Shown here: piece by piece, positions 11,219-21,775 of the stretch
Numbering within the stretch: the stretch's first letter is position 1
Layout of the letters: each line of letters opens with the position of its first letter
DNA from: Incurvaria masculella
Lineage: Eukaryota > Arthropoda > Insecta > Lepidoptera > Incurvariidae
NCBI GenBank assembly: GCA_946894095.1
Contig: OX335659.1
Location: 6,145,501 to 6,209,500 of the forward strand
Direction of reading: 5' to 3'
Length of the DNA stretch: 64,000 bases
The notes under the pieces: generated by a model
Databases searched by the model: none
Told to the model about the DNA's origin: nothing
The model's input: the letters and a program-made list of their open reading frames with translations, nothing else
Program-made: the position numbers and the translations under genes

Positions 11219-11404
11219 TGTCGTTACTATTTTCGTAATTCTATTTGATAAAGTCACATGGTTTTAAGAATATTGGTCTGAAAAAAACTATAGACAGCGC
11301 AGATTAGATCTTTATAGAAAGATTTTTCTTCCAACTAACTCATACGTACCGAAATTAACGATAAATTGGTGTTGATTCATTATTAGTAACTACATTAGGT
11401 ACTC

Positions 11405-11655
11405 GGCTCAGCTCGGATCAATGTCGTTTCGGACTGATGTCGGGCCGAACCTAAAATTTTATGTTATATGAGTTCCTCATTAAACTTTCATCTCCCTTTT
11501 TACCTCCTTTGAGTAGAATTTTTGCCATAAAAGGTATCCCTTTTCCCAAGGTCCAGGCTCTCTTTATATCAAATTTCATAATTGGTTCAGAGGTTTCGGC
11601 GTGAAAAGGTAACAGACAGGCAGAATTACTTTCTCATTTATAATATTAGTGACGA
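11405..11655 (+). repeat. Dispersed repeat of a type common in Lepidoptera
   Basis: CAAATTTCATAATTGGTTCA followed by GAGGTTTCGGCGTGAAAAGG and AACAGACAGGCAGAATTACT, ending near TTATAATATTAGT. I recognise this layout as a high-copy moth and butterfly repeat. A diverged relative is at 32555-32775. Its mechanism cannot be read from the sequence. Confidence 0.65.
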
Positions 11656-11679
11656 TTATTCAATTAACAATTATATTAA

Positions 11680-11797
11680 CCTGTGAAGTTTCTTTGCTGG
11701 TTCTTCTTTACTGAGTTTATCAAATCCGCGGATATATCAGTTTTTGACGTAACTTAGTGTAGTTTGACTACTTAAGTTTAAATAAATGAATTTAGTT
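11680..11797 (+). repeat. Member of a repeat pair with 7836-7946
   Basis: Same orientation as the copy at 7836. It shares GTGAAGTTTCTTTGC, ATCCGCGGAT and GACGTAACTTAGTGTAGTTT. It lies immediately after the repeat at 11405. Confidence 0.7.
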
Positions 11798-12049
11798 GTA
11801 TTATTATTTATTTGATTTGATCCTCTTTCCGAATTTTTACAAGATTATGGTTTATCTCGTCCGTGTTTGTACCAACTGTGAAAGAAAGATGGTCTCCTAA
11901 ATTGTAATTGAAATCTAAGTTGAATTACTGTTTGTAAAATACACGAGTGAATTACTTACCGTTGTTATTCCAATTCTTACTGAATTTTCACCGTTGTTTT
12001 TCATATTTATTTGCTAACGAATTAACAATACAACATCGTACATTAGGGG

Positions 12050-12115
12050 GGAAATCATGGTAAATTTACTGGCCGGGTGAACAATCAAGTGAGTTATTAA
12101 ATTTGATAACATTCT
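12050..12115. mobile_element. Fragment of the CCATGG palindromic MITE
   Basis: ATCATGGTAAATTTACTGGC then CGGGTGAACAATCAAGTGAG matches one arm of the elements at 13421 and 59589, with the other arm missing. Confidence 0.55.
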
Positions 12116-13004
12116 TTACTTAGTCGTGCCTGTGCAGACCGCAGTTTCACACAACTTTACGTCACACAACGTTGCATCATCTATATTTAAAGAATATCGC
12201 AGCACCAATCAATTCAAAGAACTCGCTTCCAAATTCAAAATTTACATTTGTGGCGGCGAAAGTAAACAAAGGGTCCGTATACTTTAGTGGACTATACAAA
12301 AACGCCATGTCACGAAAGCTATTAAATTAACAAAACACTAGCGCCTTCTGGGCAACCACGACGCAGGGAGATTGAGTGTGGCGAGCTCCGACCGAGCTGA
12401 CAGTTTTGAAATTATATTTTTAAAGTGAATTCAATTGAAGTTAAACCGAATGGAAATGGCATTGTGTGCAGTCACTATTCATGAGGGTCGCAAGTGGCGG
12501 ACGGAATAATAGACATATTTGACCTTAGCTTTTCGTTGTCTGGATTCTACCTAAAAAAAGAATTGAAATGTGAAGATTTATTCTTTGAAAATGTAGGTAC
12601 TTACACAAGTAACTTCACTTTGTATTCGTACAGTAATCTATCAGCTTATTAGAAGGTTCCTGCAAATATGAACGATCTTTTTCAAAATGTTTTTGTAAAA
12701 AATAATTAAAGTGGATTTTGTTCCATTTGCACATTGCATTATATCCATTTGTTTTATATTTTCGATACGTAAAAACATTGTATTGGGCCCACTGATTTTT
12801 TTCCCGTGCATACCGTGAGAGACATCATAATTTTTTACACTTCTTTTTATTATGTTCAAAACATATTTAAGGCTTGATCGTAGTTTAATACATATGTTGT
12901 GTACAGATTGTCATTATTCATGAATAACTCCACAATCTTTTGTTAATTGTCGATTTTTCACGTTGTGAGTCCTCTTTCCGCCTTAATAGAGATGCTTTAA
13001 GATT
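12116..13004. other. No gene seen
   Basis: AT-rich with a slightly GC-richer patch at 12300-12420. No recognisable frame or repeat. Confidence 0.4.
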
Positions 13005-13375
13005 TCACGCGCCTCTCGTGACGAGCGAGGCGTGACACTTCTCTCTCGGAGTGCCACGAATATTTCCACGGCCGGTCCCATATCGAATTACCATGGCGTT
13101 TCGGCCTCACAATATTTCGTGTCTCGCATAAGACTAGGAGGCGTGAGTGTGGCCTTAAATAGTGAGAATTATAGTCGCCGGGCCGGATTGTGAATTTGTT
13201 TCACGGAGTCGTTTTAATATTCATTGCGTTCCGTGCGCGCCCACAGAATGTGCGCCCGGGGCCCGCGACGCGCTGCCATCGAGCGAGGAAGCACGAGAGA
13301 GGCGACAGAGACTCATTCGTATAGCGGCGGAATAGCCACTTTTACGTACACCGACATGGCTGCACTGGCGAGTCA
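13005..13375. other. GC-rich block, possible regulatory DNA
   Basis: Markedly GC- and CpG-rich relative to the surroundings (GTGCGCCCGGGGCCCGCGAC within it). No long frame, no repeat match elsewhere in the window. A promoter or an untranslated first exon would fit, but there is no direct evidence. Confidence 0.3.
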
Positions 13376-13420
13376 GTACGTTATTACTCGTACATAACTA
13401 ATTCGCTCACTACAGAGCTG

Positions 13421-13591
13421 TTACCATGGTTAATTAACTTGCTGTGTGAACAGGTAAGTGAGTGATTAAATTTGACGTTTAGTTGCATTCATAACTGGTA
13501 AATATTCGTGAGAATTATTCGAAATGCAAGTAAACGTCAGTTTTATTCACTCACATGCCTGTCCACTAGTTGAGTTAATTTACCATGGTAA
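13421..13591. mobile_element. CCATGG palindromic MITE, complete
   Basis: Ends TTACCATGG and CCATGGTAA. Arms of about 60 bp are inverted copies (GTGAACAGGTAAGTGAGTGA against TCACTCACATGCCTGTCCAC). Total 171 bp. Other members: 59589-59760 (complete), 43952-44035 and 12050-12115 (partial). Confidence 0.8.
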
Positions 13592-13625
13592 CTTGATGTT
13601 CTCGAGTTCAACCAATCCTTTAAAA

Positions 13626-13697
13626 AACGTAAGAACTTCACAGGATCCTATTTAGTGCAACGAGCATTCGATGTTGCTCGTTCCGAATTCGCAAGGT
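13626..13697 (+). repeat. Repeat pair with 19163-19232
   Basis: CGTAAGAACTTCACAGGATC through ATTCGATGTTGCTCGTTCC matches 19163-19232 in the same orientation at about 75-80% by eye. A small inverted repeat (GCAACGAGC..GATGTTGC) sits in the middle. Confidence 0.6.
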
Positions 13698-13999
13698 GGG
13701 CGCGTAAGCATCGAAAAAATACGCTCTCCATACAAACGTAGTTTACTAAACATTTGACACCACGTCTCCAGTTAACTTTACTAATGTCTGTGTCTGCATC
13801 GTTTTGTTCTTTCGGGAAATGTATTCATAGACAACAAAATGTGTATGTAGACTTTGATTTTTTTGCTTTCATTTGATTAATATTATATAAAAAAAAAACC
13901 AGCTGACACAGATAATTCTTGACTGATATTCAATATCAATTCAATTTGAACAGTGGTTTTCCAATGATTAGTAAGCTACGTTTGTATTGAGAACATAGA

Positions 14000-15297
14000 T
14001 TAAGGTGGGCCTTCCCGCTCAAGTTCCCATACAAACGTGGAAAGAATATCATTAGACCGGGGTAGATACGGTTTGAGAAGCACATGAAATCCGAAATGAA
14101 TTTTTTTTTCTCAGAAATATATAATTTCATGTTCATAAGCTTACATTAAGTTTGCAACATTTAGCGGGGCCCGGAAGATAGAAAAACAATTTAAATGTAT
14201 TAAAAAATATATATCTCCTAAACAAATATTTAGAAACGGTATTAAAAAAATTTATATGTTAAGTCTTTTAAGGCGTAATGTAACTGTGAATTTGCAACAA
14301 TTTTGTAATTACGGAAATGTATTTAAAAAAATGTTTTTACTAATAAAAATCTATGCCGCGAACCTAACTTGCTATTGCTATATTTCTTTCTAGAATATGT
14401 AAAAGCAAATTAAATTCTTTAGAAACTATACAACGAACGATTTTATACGTATTTCGAATTTTTTTTAGCTTTTGTGTGAATGTAAACATTATAAATGAAA
14501 AAAAATGTGCTTCTAATATTTGCAACATTTTACAAATTTCACAGAATATAGAGTTTGCGGTCAGTTTCCAATTTAAGAAAATAAAATAGAATTTTCATTA
14601 TTTGATTTGCAGATATTAAATATTAAACCTAAAATTAGCTAACATATAACATTTTTAAAAAACATTTCTAAATATTTGTTTAGGAGATATCATTTTTAAA
14701 CATATTTCATATTTTATTTCTATCTTCCGGACCCCCAAAAATGTTGCAAACTTAATGTACACACGTCCTCATGAAATACTACGTTTATGAGAAAAAAAAT
14801 TGCATTTCGGATTTAATGTTTTTCTAAGTGCTGATTTAAGGCTAAAGTTCCTGGAGTACATGCTAATATTCCTTGTCAGAGATCTAAAATTATAATCAAA
14901 ATAGCTTTATTTTATCGAACTAGATGTCTGATGACCATTGGCATTGTAAAATAGTGTTTATGTAGTAAAAAGTTATATGGTCCGAAAGTTCGATTTTTTC
15001 ACGCGTTGTATACAATAACTTTTGAAAACATCTTAGAAAGGTTTGTCATCAGACCTAGCTTGTTTCATGAAGATTTATAATCAATTGGTTTTAGTTTGAT
15101 TTTTTACTACAGTTTTGATTACTACAGTCGTGATTTATTTTTAACCTTAAGTCGTTTTGTAATTAAACTTTTCGTATACATTAACTACATTGCCTGCTTT
15201 GTGGACATGTTGCAAGCAAAGAAGGTCCCAGTGCGCAATAGCACAGTTTTGTACCGTGCCCGAGAATAAGTTAGTCTCGTGGAGAAGGACCATTCTT
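14000..15297 (+). mobile_element. TTAA-ended element, interrupted by an insertion
   Basis: Left end TTAAGGTGGGCCTTCCCGCT (14000) and the right part from about 14858 match the complete element at 58188-58713. Shared pieces include GACCATTGGCATTGTAAAAT, AAAGTTCGATTTTTTCACGC and CTGCTTTGTGGACATGTTGC. The right end has decayed (AGAAGGACCATTCTT). Compared with the complete copy, an insertion of about 800 bp interrupts it at about 14053. Confidence 0.75.
14053..14857. mobile_element. Foldback element nested in the TTAA element
   Basis: Long inverted arms: 14079-14260 against 14640-14830. Matching pieces are ATGAAATCCGAAATGAATTT with its partner ending ATTTCGGATTTAATG, and TACATTAAGTTTGCAACATT with GTTGCAAACTTAATGTA, then GGAAGATAGAAA and TCCTAAACAAATATTTAGAA. 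The interruption lies between AATATCAT and CATGCTAATATT, so a short duplication (perhaps CAT) is possible. No protein is encoded. Confidence 0.75.
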
Positions 15298-15517
15298 GCG
15301 TCCATACGAATAAGTTTCGCTCGCTAGTCCAGTTCTTCCTGATTCGTTGCGCGGTGCGGTCGGCTCGTAGTTATGCAGATATCGGACATTTTGGTTAGAG
15401 GATGTCGGAATTGCATTGTTATGTAGATTCATAATGGGCTTACCGCCTCAATACACTATGTATTGTCTGCTAATAGCATGTCCCGTATATTTCTCACTTT
15501 TATTGTTGTATACTTAT

Positions 15518-15809
15518 AAAACCGTCCAAGTGCGAGTTGGCGAAGGGTTCCGTTCCATTATACAATATTGGATTCAAAGAAATCATGTTTCTTGTCCCCC
15601 TTTAATTTTTATTTGTTTTTTATTTTTACTCTTTGTCATTAAAGCGGCAACACAAATACACACTCTGTGAAAATTTCAGCTGTCGACCTATTTCGGTTCG
15701 TGGGATACAGCCCTGTGACACACGTGCAGACGGACGGACGGACGGACGGACCGTGGAGGCTTAGTAAAAAGGTTCCGTTTGGTACCCTTTGGGTACGGAA
15801 CCTTAAAAA
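15518..15809 (+). repeat. Dispersed ACCGGCC repeat, diverged
   Basis: Starts AAACCGTCCAAGTGCGAGTT and ends GGGTACGGAACCTTAAAAAG. A short deletion has removed part of the CGGACTCGC palindrome near the start. A short (CGGA)n run is retained. Confidence 0.8.
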
Positions 15810-16105
15810 GAATTATCTCAACAACAATATCAGATGATAATATACCCAGAAACTTAACAAGTAGGTAGATACCCAATTACTCTACGAACATAAAGGATCT
15901 CCATGTGAATGGGGCAGATTACAGTCTATGAATTTTCATCGCGCGCCGTGTCGTCCAATCTACATGCACGGACAGTAAAGTACGTCGCGCTCTTACGTGA
16001 ATACTTCGCTGCCCGCTGGGGAACCGCTTGGTAGCTTAAAGGCTGACTATGTACTGTATGTTACTATGAAGGTGCATGCCCGCAAGGCTGTCGTGAAGTC
16101 ACAGG
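15810..16105. other. No feature seen
   Basis: Unique sequence of intermediate GC content, no frame or repeat recognised. Confidence 0.4.
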
Positions 16106-16107
16106 AA

Positions 16108-16553
16108 ATCTAAGATTTGAAATTTTTAAGAAATGTATTCTTTGTCCATTGACCAAGGCACAATGTTGCACGGCGATTGCCATTAAAATAGCGAAATCGT
16201 CTTCCAGGCCCTAACGTTTCCCTACCCCTAAACTATGTCCGAATTCAATCAATTCTTTTTTATCACTTGATAAAGCTTCATTCTATGTCCATATGTTTTG
16301 ATTTTTTGTAAATATCGTATTTTTCAGCAAAAAAAAATCGAAATTGAACGTAAAAAAAGACAACTTTATTCCAATGTTTAGTAGCCAATATTTTCCAAAC
16401 TAAAAGATATACAAAAAAAATTAAAACATGCAGACAAAGATTTTTAAAATATGTTTTAGAATCCAAAATTTAAAAACCTACTATAACATGAAGAGCCTGG
16501 AAACAGTTATTGCCCTTAGTATGGAGAATTGATAGGGTAACGACCCTGTTAAA
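16108..16553 (+). repeat. Long repeat pair with 59117-59530
   Basis: Collinear with 59117-59530: AGGAAATCTAAGATTTGA, AAGGCACAATGTTGCACGGC, CTTCCAGGCCCTAACGTT, AAGCTTCATTCTATGTC and GAATTGATAGGGTAACGAC appear in the same order. About 430 bp. No terminal repeat was found, so the class is open. Confidence 0.8.
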
Positions 16554-17148
16554 AAGGAATTGATTAGAGACCCGCCCGACAACCAAGTTTGTGCTTAAAA
16601 AGCCAAATGCCATGCAACGAGCCCACGGTAACGACGACGTGCGCGATTTACTGTGATGTAAATACTTGAATATAGAATTTATAAAGAGTGTCTCAGCGAG
16701 AACTTGAATTTCGAATCGCGCGCCAAATTCGACTGTCAATTGTTGAGTCAGCCATATTTTGTGTTTTTTTATTCAAAACATAGACATTTACTAAATGGTG
16801 CGCCACAGCTAGGAAGAATGTTTTTTTCTTCCAAAAAATGGGAAATATATTACTGTGACGATTTGTAAGTTACGTCATAATTTCGGCGTGCATTATTGAC
16901 CATCGCGACCTGGTAAAAAAGAAAATTGATCAAACCATTCTAGCACAGTTTTTGAAAAGTAAGGTCTTTGGGAACCATCCCGAGACAACTGAGGAATCGA
17001 ATAATTTTGAGGAATTTCACGTCAGATCCAACAGCCCCAATTGAAAAATTCACTCAAACGAGTGCACACCTGAGAACAGAGGAACGGTGGCCATTTCACC
17101 GATAGTATCGGGGTAACCGAGCTTTACTCTGCTTACAATTATTTTGTA
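16554..17148. other. No gene seen
   Basis: Contains short frames on both strands without recognisable content. Nothing further supported. Confidence 0.4.
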
Positions 17149-17149
17149 T

Positions 17150-17275
17150 ACGGCATATGGCGTACGCCAGGACCTACATAAGAGGTGCCCGACGGCACCC
17201 ATGGGTTTTCGAACTTTGAAATAAGCTGCGAAAACCATGCCGGCCGGCCAGATGCTTCTTCACATCATATTTGAA
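17150..17275 (+). repeat. CATATGGCGTACGCC repeat family, copy 1
   Basis: TACGGCATATGGCGTACGCC through GGTTTTCGAACTTTGAAA to AACCATGCCGGCCGGCCAGA. Relatives at 21338-21445 (same strand) and 50480-50605 (opposite strand) share both ends. About 110-125 bp. Family unknown to me. Confidence 0.7.
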
Positions 17276-17363
17276 GGACCCCGTTAAAATTTGGGGGAAT
17301 GGCTTCAGCAAGGAATCGATTACATGGTTTACCGACCCTATAGATGTTTTTTTACATGTTAAA

Positions 17364-17529
17364 AAAGACAGACTCGCGAAATCTACAGCTCTGAGAGCCA
17401 CTCATAAAGACAGACTTGCGAGATCTACAGGTCAGAAAGCCACTCATAAAGACAGACTCGCGAGATCTACAGCTCAGAGAGCCACTCATAAAGACAGACT
17501 CGCGAGATCTACAGCTCAGAGAGCCACTA
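17364..17529 (+). repeat. 42-bp minisatellite, four units, in frame
   Basis: Units start at 17364, 17406, 17448 and 17490, exactly 42 bases apart, with only a few differences. Because 42 is divisible by three, a frame of 94 codons (17271-17555) crosses the array and reads KDRLARSTAQRATH four times. A frame that survives four units may be simple consequence of unit length. No domain is recognised and no promoter is evident. Confidence 0.85.
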
Positions 17530-17845
17530 CTGATAATTTAGTTATGAATACATGAGCATGTAACAAATGGAGACGATTGACAATATTCCCGTGAAATTAC
17601 GTTTTCACTAGTGACACTATATTATACACGGCTTTGAATATATCACGGTGACATATCTATAAGCATAGCAGAAGCACGTATATGTGTACCTATGAATATT
17701 GTATAACACGAGAGCTAAAGTGACATGTGAAGAGCGTGTATCCGGAGCGAGTGCGTCCGCAGCCGCGCAAGCTAGCGAGAGGGAGCGTTGAACTGATCAG
17801 CATGTATATGGGTTGGTTGCGATGAACCGATCACCGTACATATTA

Positions 17846-18400
17846 CTCCGGGAGGTCACGACATTTTTGGTCACAATAAGGTAAATGGGTGAATCTGGGT
17901 TCACAAGTTAGAGACCAACCCTATGGTGTCAAATATGTCGGCCTGCCCGCGCCAAGTGGTTGCGTTATCTAGATGGGCTTTATAAAATATATGTTGGTAT
18001 GTACCTGCTGATTAATATACTGATTGTCTGCATATATTGATAACTATTAATTATGCAACAATATTCAGTCGGTTTTTTATTTAATTCTTTAATATACCTA
18101 AAGTTATATCAGTAACCTAAAACGCATATAACTACGAAATGCAATAAAATATTTGTTCTGTTTAGGTATTACTAAGAAAGTATATACTGATACTTTCATG
18201 CTCCGTTATTTGCAGCCATTTACCTTTTCATATATATGTTTTGTCACCGTAACTAATATATCAGGCGCCTTATCTATGTAACGCAACCACTTGGCGCAGG
18301 CAGACTGACACATTTAGCTTCGGAGGGTTGGTCTTTATCCCGTGAACCCAGTTTCAGCCATTTACGTTATCGTTAACATTTTTGTCGCGACCTCCTAGTC
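17846..18400 (+). mobile_element. TA-flanked 555-bp MITE, copy 1
   Basis: Left end CTCCGGGAGGTCACGACATT, right end TTTTGTCGCGACCTCCTAGT plus C; both are flanked by TA. Inverted similarity runs about 120 bases inward (CCAAGTGGTTGCGTTATCTA against GTAACGCAACCACTTGGCGC). Two more copies occur, at 46228-46783 (reverse) and 61521-62061 (same strand). TA flanks fit a Tc1/mariner-type MITE. Confidence 0.9.
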
Positions 18401-18417
18401 TATGTGGGTCGGTTGCG

Positions 18418-18492
18418 TACATTACGCTAAGGTGCACCCTTTGGCGACAATGACGCGCTCAGTGCAGATTATGCCGCTTAGGGTACGTAATG
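18418..18492. mobile_element. Small 75-bp foldback, copy 1
   Basis: ACATTACGCTAAGGTGCACC pairs with GCCGCTTAGGGTACGTAATG. A second copy with the same inner text (CACCCTTTGGCGACAATGAC) is at 20071-20144. Confidence 0.65.
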
Positions 18493-18611
18493 AACAATGC
18501 AAGCAATAATACGCGTAAACATAGTTACGTGTTTACTTTGTGCGCGACGACACGGCAAAGCGAGAATCAAGACTTTAGCAGACCATGCATGTGAATGCCT
18601 ATGTATTTCGC

Positions 18612-18907
18612 TCTGAACTGCTTGTAATTCTCAAAAAATTTAAAACTCCAGTCAAGTTTTTACTAGCTATTCTGTGGTTTTACTTCTTCAAGCTGTCGGC
18701 GTAAAAACGTGGAGTCGGCGTAAACGGCAACGTCGAATTATTTACGGCAACGTTGAGTAAGCCGTAAAATCAAACTCGGACTCGCAAATGTTAGTTTGCT
18801 TAACGCCCACTGCTCGCGCTCTTCAATTTCTCCATACATTTGAAAACGCCAGTCGATCGGGTTGCCGTAAACGCCAATTTAGGTGACAGCTGCGACTACG
18901 GGCTCTG
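18612..18907 (+). mobile_element. CAGAG-type MITE, left end missing
   Basis: Matches the complete element at 43452-43808 from its interior to the right end (CCAATTTAGGTGACAGCTGC, ending GGCTCTG). Shares GGCAACGTTGAGTAAG and AAAACGCCAGTCGATCGG. The left terminal repeat is absent or unrecognisable. Confidence 0.75.
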
Positions 18908-18939
18908 ATAAAAAAAGGAAAATTATTTACCAACCTGCA

Positions 18940-19085
18940 CGCTACTATGAGACCCGCTGTCTCCAATTTTCTCAAACTACCAACCCAACTTTAATGTACG
19001 TGACACACGCAAACATAGGCGCAGACGTATTGGAGGGTTTATGTGAGTGGATACTTACTTGGCGAACGCATTTCGGGGGAGTAGG
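18940..19085 (+). repeat. Repeat pair with 60520-60660
   Basis: CTGTCTCCAATTTTCTCAAA, GCGCAGACGTATTGGAGGGT and GTGAGTGGATACTTACTTGG match 60520-60660 in order. About 145 bp. Class unknown. Confidence 0.7.
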
Positions 19086-19162
19086 AACCGAAACTCGTTT
19101 GTATGAGGCCGGCACCGCTGGCGAGTGAGTTCGCTTACTACTTTTTTCTCCAGTTTCAATGA

Positions 19163-19232
19163 CACGTAAGAACTTTACATGACGCTATTAAGTGCATCAA
19201 ATATTCGATGTTGCGCTTCCTGAATTCGTAAG
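19163..19232 (+). repeat. Repeat pair with 13626-13697
   Basis: CGTAAGAACTTTACATGACG through ATTCGATGTTGCGCTTCCTG to AATTCGTAAG. Confidence 0.6.
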
Positions 19233-19412
19233 CAAACTAACTGCAGTTAGAACTTTTCCACTAACTCATCAATCCCGTCCTTACATGCTCAGTGTTTGGA
19301 CTCGTTGGCGATGTTTGGACGGTGTCACACGAACCGCGATTTCGAGTGGTAAAATTTTACTTAAGTTTGCATCAAATTGACAAGTTTGCTTGTTATTGAT
19401 GTTCACTAAGAC

Positions 19413-19860
19413 CAGTCATATGACCAGTGCGTCCTCCCTGTTATGACGTACGGGTGTGAAACGTGGACTCTGACAGTCGCCGTTGTTCAAAGGTTGAAAG
19501 TGGCCCAGCGAGCAATGGAGCGAGCTATGCTGGGAATATCGCTACGGGATATGGTGCGTAACGAGGCAATCCGCCGACATACCAGAGTAATCGATATTGG
19601 ACACCGAGTGGCTAAGCTCAAGGGGCAGTGGGCTGGTCACGTCAGCCGAAGAGATGAAGACCGTCGGAGTAACCGTGTCCTATACCGTATAACCGACAGG
19701 AAAACGGAGTATGGGAAGACCACCTGCCAAGTGGGACGACGACATCAAGTGCGCCGGCGGAAAGCAGTGGTTCCGTAATGCTGCGGGCCGGGAAGACTGG
19801 AGAAAAAATGGAGAGGCTATGACAAGCAGTGGACGTAAACACTCTGACACTCTGACTGAA
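19413..19860 (+). pseudogene. RTE-type LINE, reverse transcriptase C-terminal fragment, frameshifted
   Basis: Translation from 19413 gives QSYDQCVLPVMTYGCETWTL, then LKVAQRAMERAMLGISLRD, and QWAGHVSRRDEDR. These are hallmark stretches following the polymerase domain in RTE-type endonuclease-reverse transcriptases. Between about 19690 and 19711 the frame shifts; the continuation GRPPAKWDDDIKCAGGKQW and AAGREDW lies in another frame. A third of the normal protein or less remains; the endonuclease and the catalytic domain are absent. An ATG at 19443 is not a real start. It ends in a short CTGA/CTCTGA-like tail, usual for RTE 3' ends. A related fragment is at 51108. Confidence 0.85.
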
Positions 19861-20070
19861 AAACCCAGTTGGATTATAATAATTCCAAACCTCAAGTTTA
19901 TTTTCACAACAAACTGCGTTGCTTTGGCGATTCTTTATTTAAATTATACATTTTAAAATTTGTAATCCCAGAAAGCCCGTAACACTATGCACAATTAGTC
20001 CTTACGGTGGAGTAGCTAATAACGAACACATGACACGTCTCCTGCCTTTTCTCTTCTGTGGTTCCGATCA

Positions 20071-20144
20071 ACATTGCGCTAAGCTGCACCCTTTGGCGAC
20101 AATGACGCGACAGTGCAAGCATTATGCAGCTTAGCGAACGTAAT
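20071..20144. mobile_element. Small 75-bp foldback, copy 2
   Basis: ACATTGCGCTAAGCTGCACC pairs with GCAGCTTAGCGAACGTAAT. Same orientation as the copy at 18418. Confidence 0.65.
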
Positions 20145-20186
20145 CGACTATACAAACAATAATATGTATATGTGATACGCCAAAGC

Positions 20187-20510
20187 CAGAGCCCCTAGTC
20201 CGAATTGTCACGTAAATTGGCGTTAACGTCAAACCGGTCGACTGACATTGTAAAATATAGAGAATCGAAGAGCGCGCTCAGTGGGCGATAAGCGAACTAA
20301 CACTTGCGAGTATGAGTTTGATTTGACAGCTTACTCATTGTCGCCGTTGCCGTTTACGCCGACTCCGCGTTTTCATACAAATTTGGTAGTCTGTGTTTGA
20401 ATTTGACAGGTAGAAGGTGTAAAATCACAGATTAAATAGTGAAACTTGTATGGGTTTGACGTTTTTACGTAACTTCGAAATTCCGTAAACGCCAATTTAG
20501 GTGAGAAGTC
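20187..20510 (-). mobile_element. CAGAG-type MITE, reverse copy
   Basis: CAGAGCCCCTAGTCCGAATT at the left is the right end of this family seen from the other strand. Inner text (GCTTACTCATTGTCGCCGTT) matches the elements at 18612 and 43452 in reverse. The far end keeps CGCCAATTTAGGTGAGAA. Confidence 0.75.
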
Positions 20511-20902
20511 CTTTTCGGGGCGTCGAGTTCATGATTTTAGCAGGCTACGCATGAATGGAAACTGGGACGGATTGCCTTTTGATAAATTGAGCCGATTACG
20601 TTTGGACTCGTAATTTTTTGGACAAACATTGAAAAAAATTAAAACCGGGTACTGCACGTCATTATACATAATTCAAGAGACGCCTTCCTGGGACCCAAGA
20701 GGGCGCGGCAAAGCTAAGGAATAAATTATATAATTTTATACTTTGTCAGTAGGTTTCCCTAAATGTTATTTTTGTGTTTTTCGTAGAGACCACATAACTA
20801 TTAGTGCTGTATGGATTCCTGCACATAAAAAATACAATTTGCCCCACTCAATTTCGTCGCGTGCATGTCGTTAGAGCTGACTAAGGCATTCGTTGTTCCG
20901 GG

Positions 20903-21045
20903 TTCGGATTCCACGTTAAACTGCATGCAGGTACCCTTCCTTACTTATTAGGTGGTAGGGCTAATCCCGCCCGGTATACCGTCGCTTTGAATAAAGGATG
21001 GTCGAAGCGGCAATGAATGTTGTCCGTGTTTTTATCAGCAGTAGG
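20903..21045 (+). mobile_element. SINE body fragment
   Basis: GGTTCGGATTCCACGTTAAA, TTAGGTGGTAGGGCTAATCC, GGTCGAAGCGGCAATGAATG and TGTCCGTGTTTTTATC match the SINE body seen complete at 55622. The downstream tail is lost. The ATG-led frame at 20998 is chance. Confidence 0.75.
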
Positions 21046-21337
21046 TCTCGTAATGCGGACCGCATTGTACTATCAACCCTTGCGGTCGTAATCGGATATG
21101 TTTGCGCAGAAGCAGCAGTAAGAACGGACTATCTCGAGAAAGTATTTTTAATTCTCCGTCAAACACTCCCAGATAAAGCGGCAAAGTGGCTTGTATTTAC
21201 TTAGGTGCATCACTGGCGTAATATTTGTACGGCGTCCCATCGCGGTTGTTGAAATGTTAGATGCTTTCTCTGGTAGCTACTATTTCATTTATTAAGGATA
21301 GTGCTCAATGACAGAAAGGTTCTGGTAGTTTTTTATG

Positions 21338-21445
21338 TCAATTCCGGCATATGGCGTACGTCAGACCCTTACATAAAGTGTCTGATGACGGCCCATAGGA
21401 TTTCGAACTTTCCCGGGGGCTACTAAAACCATGACGGTCACCTTA
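21338..21445 (+). repeat. CATATGGCGTACGCC repeat family, copy 2
   Basis: CCGGCATATGGCGTACGTCA through GGATTTCGAACTTT to AAAACCATGACGG. It lies just before the SINE at 21458. Confidence 0.65.
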
Positions 21446-21457
21446 ATATTTTTTAAA

Positions 21458-21775
21458 GTTTTTTGTATGTAACTGGACATGGATGGCTAATACCAAACCG
21501 AACGTCAGATATTAGCCAATATACCACATGGTCACTAGGTGCCATGCCAGGACCTTCCTTATATTGCTCGGCTACATTGAACTCGTTGGATAACACGGAC
21601 AAATTTAATTGCTACTTCGACCACCGTTCCTTCAATGCGATGCTAACAACCCGGGCAGGATTAACTCTAGCACCGTGTAAATAAGGAATGGGGCCTAGAA
21701 TTTTACGTGGAATCCGAGCCACGGTCAGCCTCAACTGTTGAAAATGGTTACACATGCAAACCCAACCTTTTATAT
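21458..21775 (-). mobile_element. SINE with decayed 5S-type head
   Basis: Read on the minus strand, the tail is at 21458-21500 (GGATGGCTAATACC on the plus strand), the body runs to about 21720, and the head at 21725-21775 aligns with the 5S-derived head of the SINE at 26440 (TTGGGTTTGCATGTGTAACC against TTGGATGGGTGACC). The 73-codon frame here is transposon text, not a gene. Confidence 0.7.

Noticed and set aside
17364..17529. CRISPR-like spacing of repeats
   Set aside because: Units are directly adjacent, with no unique spacers; it is a minisatellite in a eukaryotic sequence.
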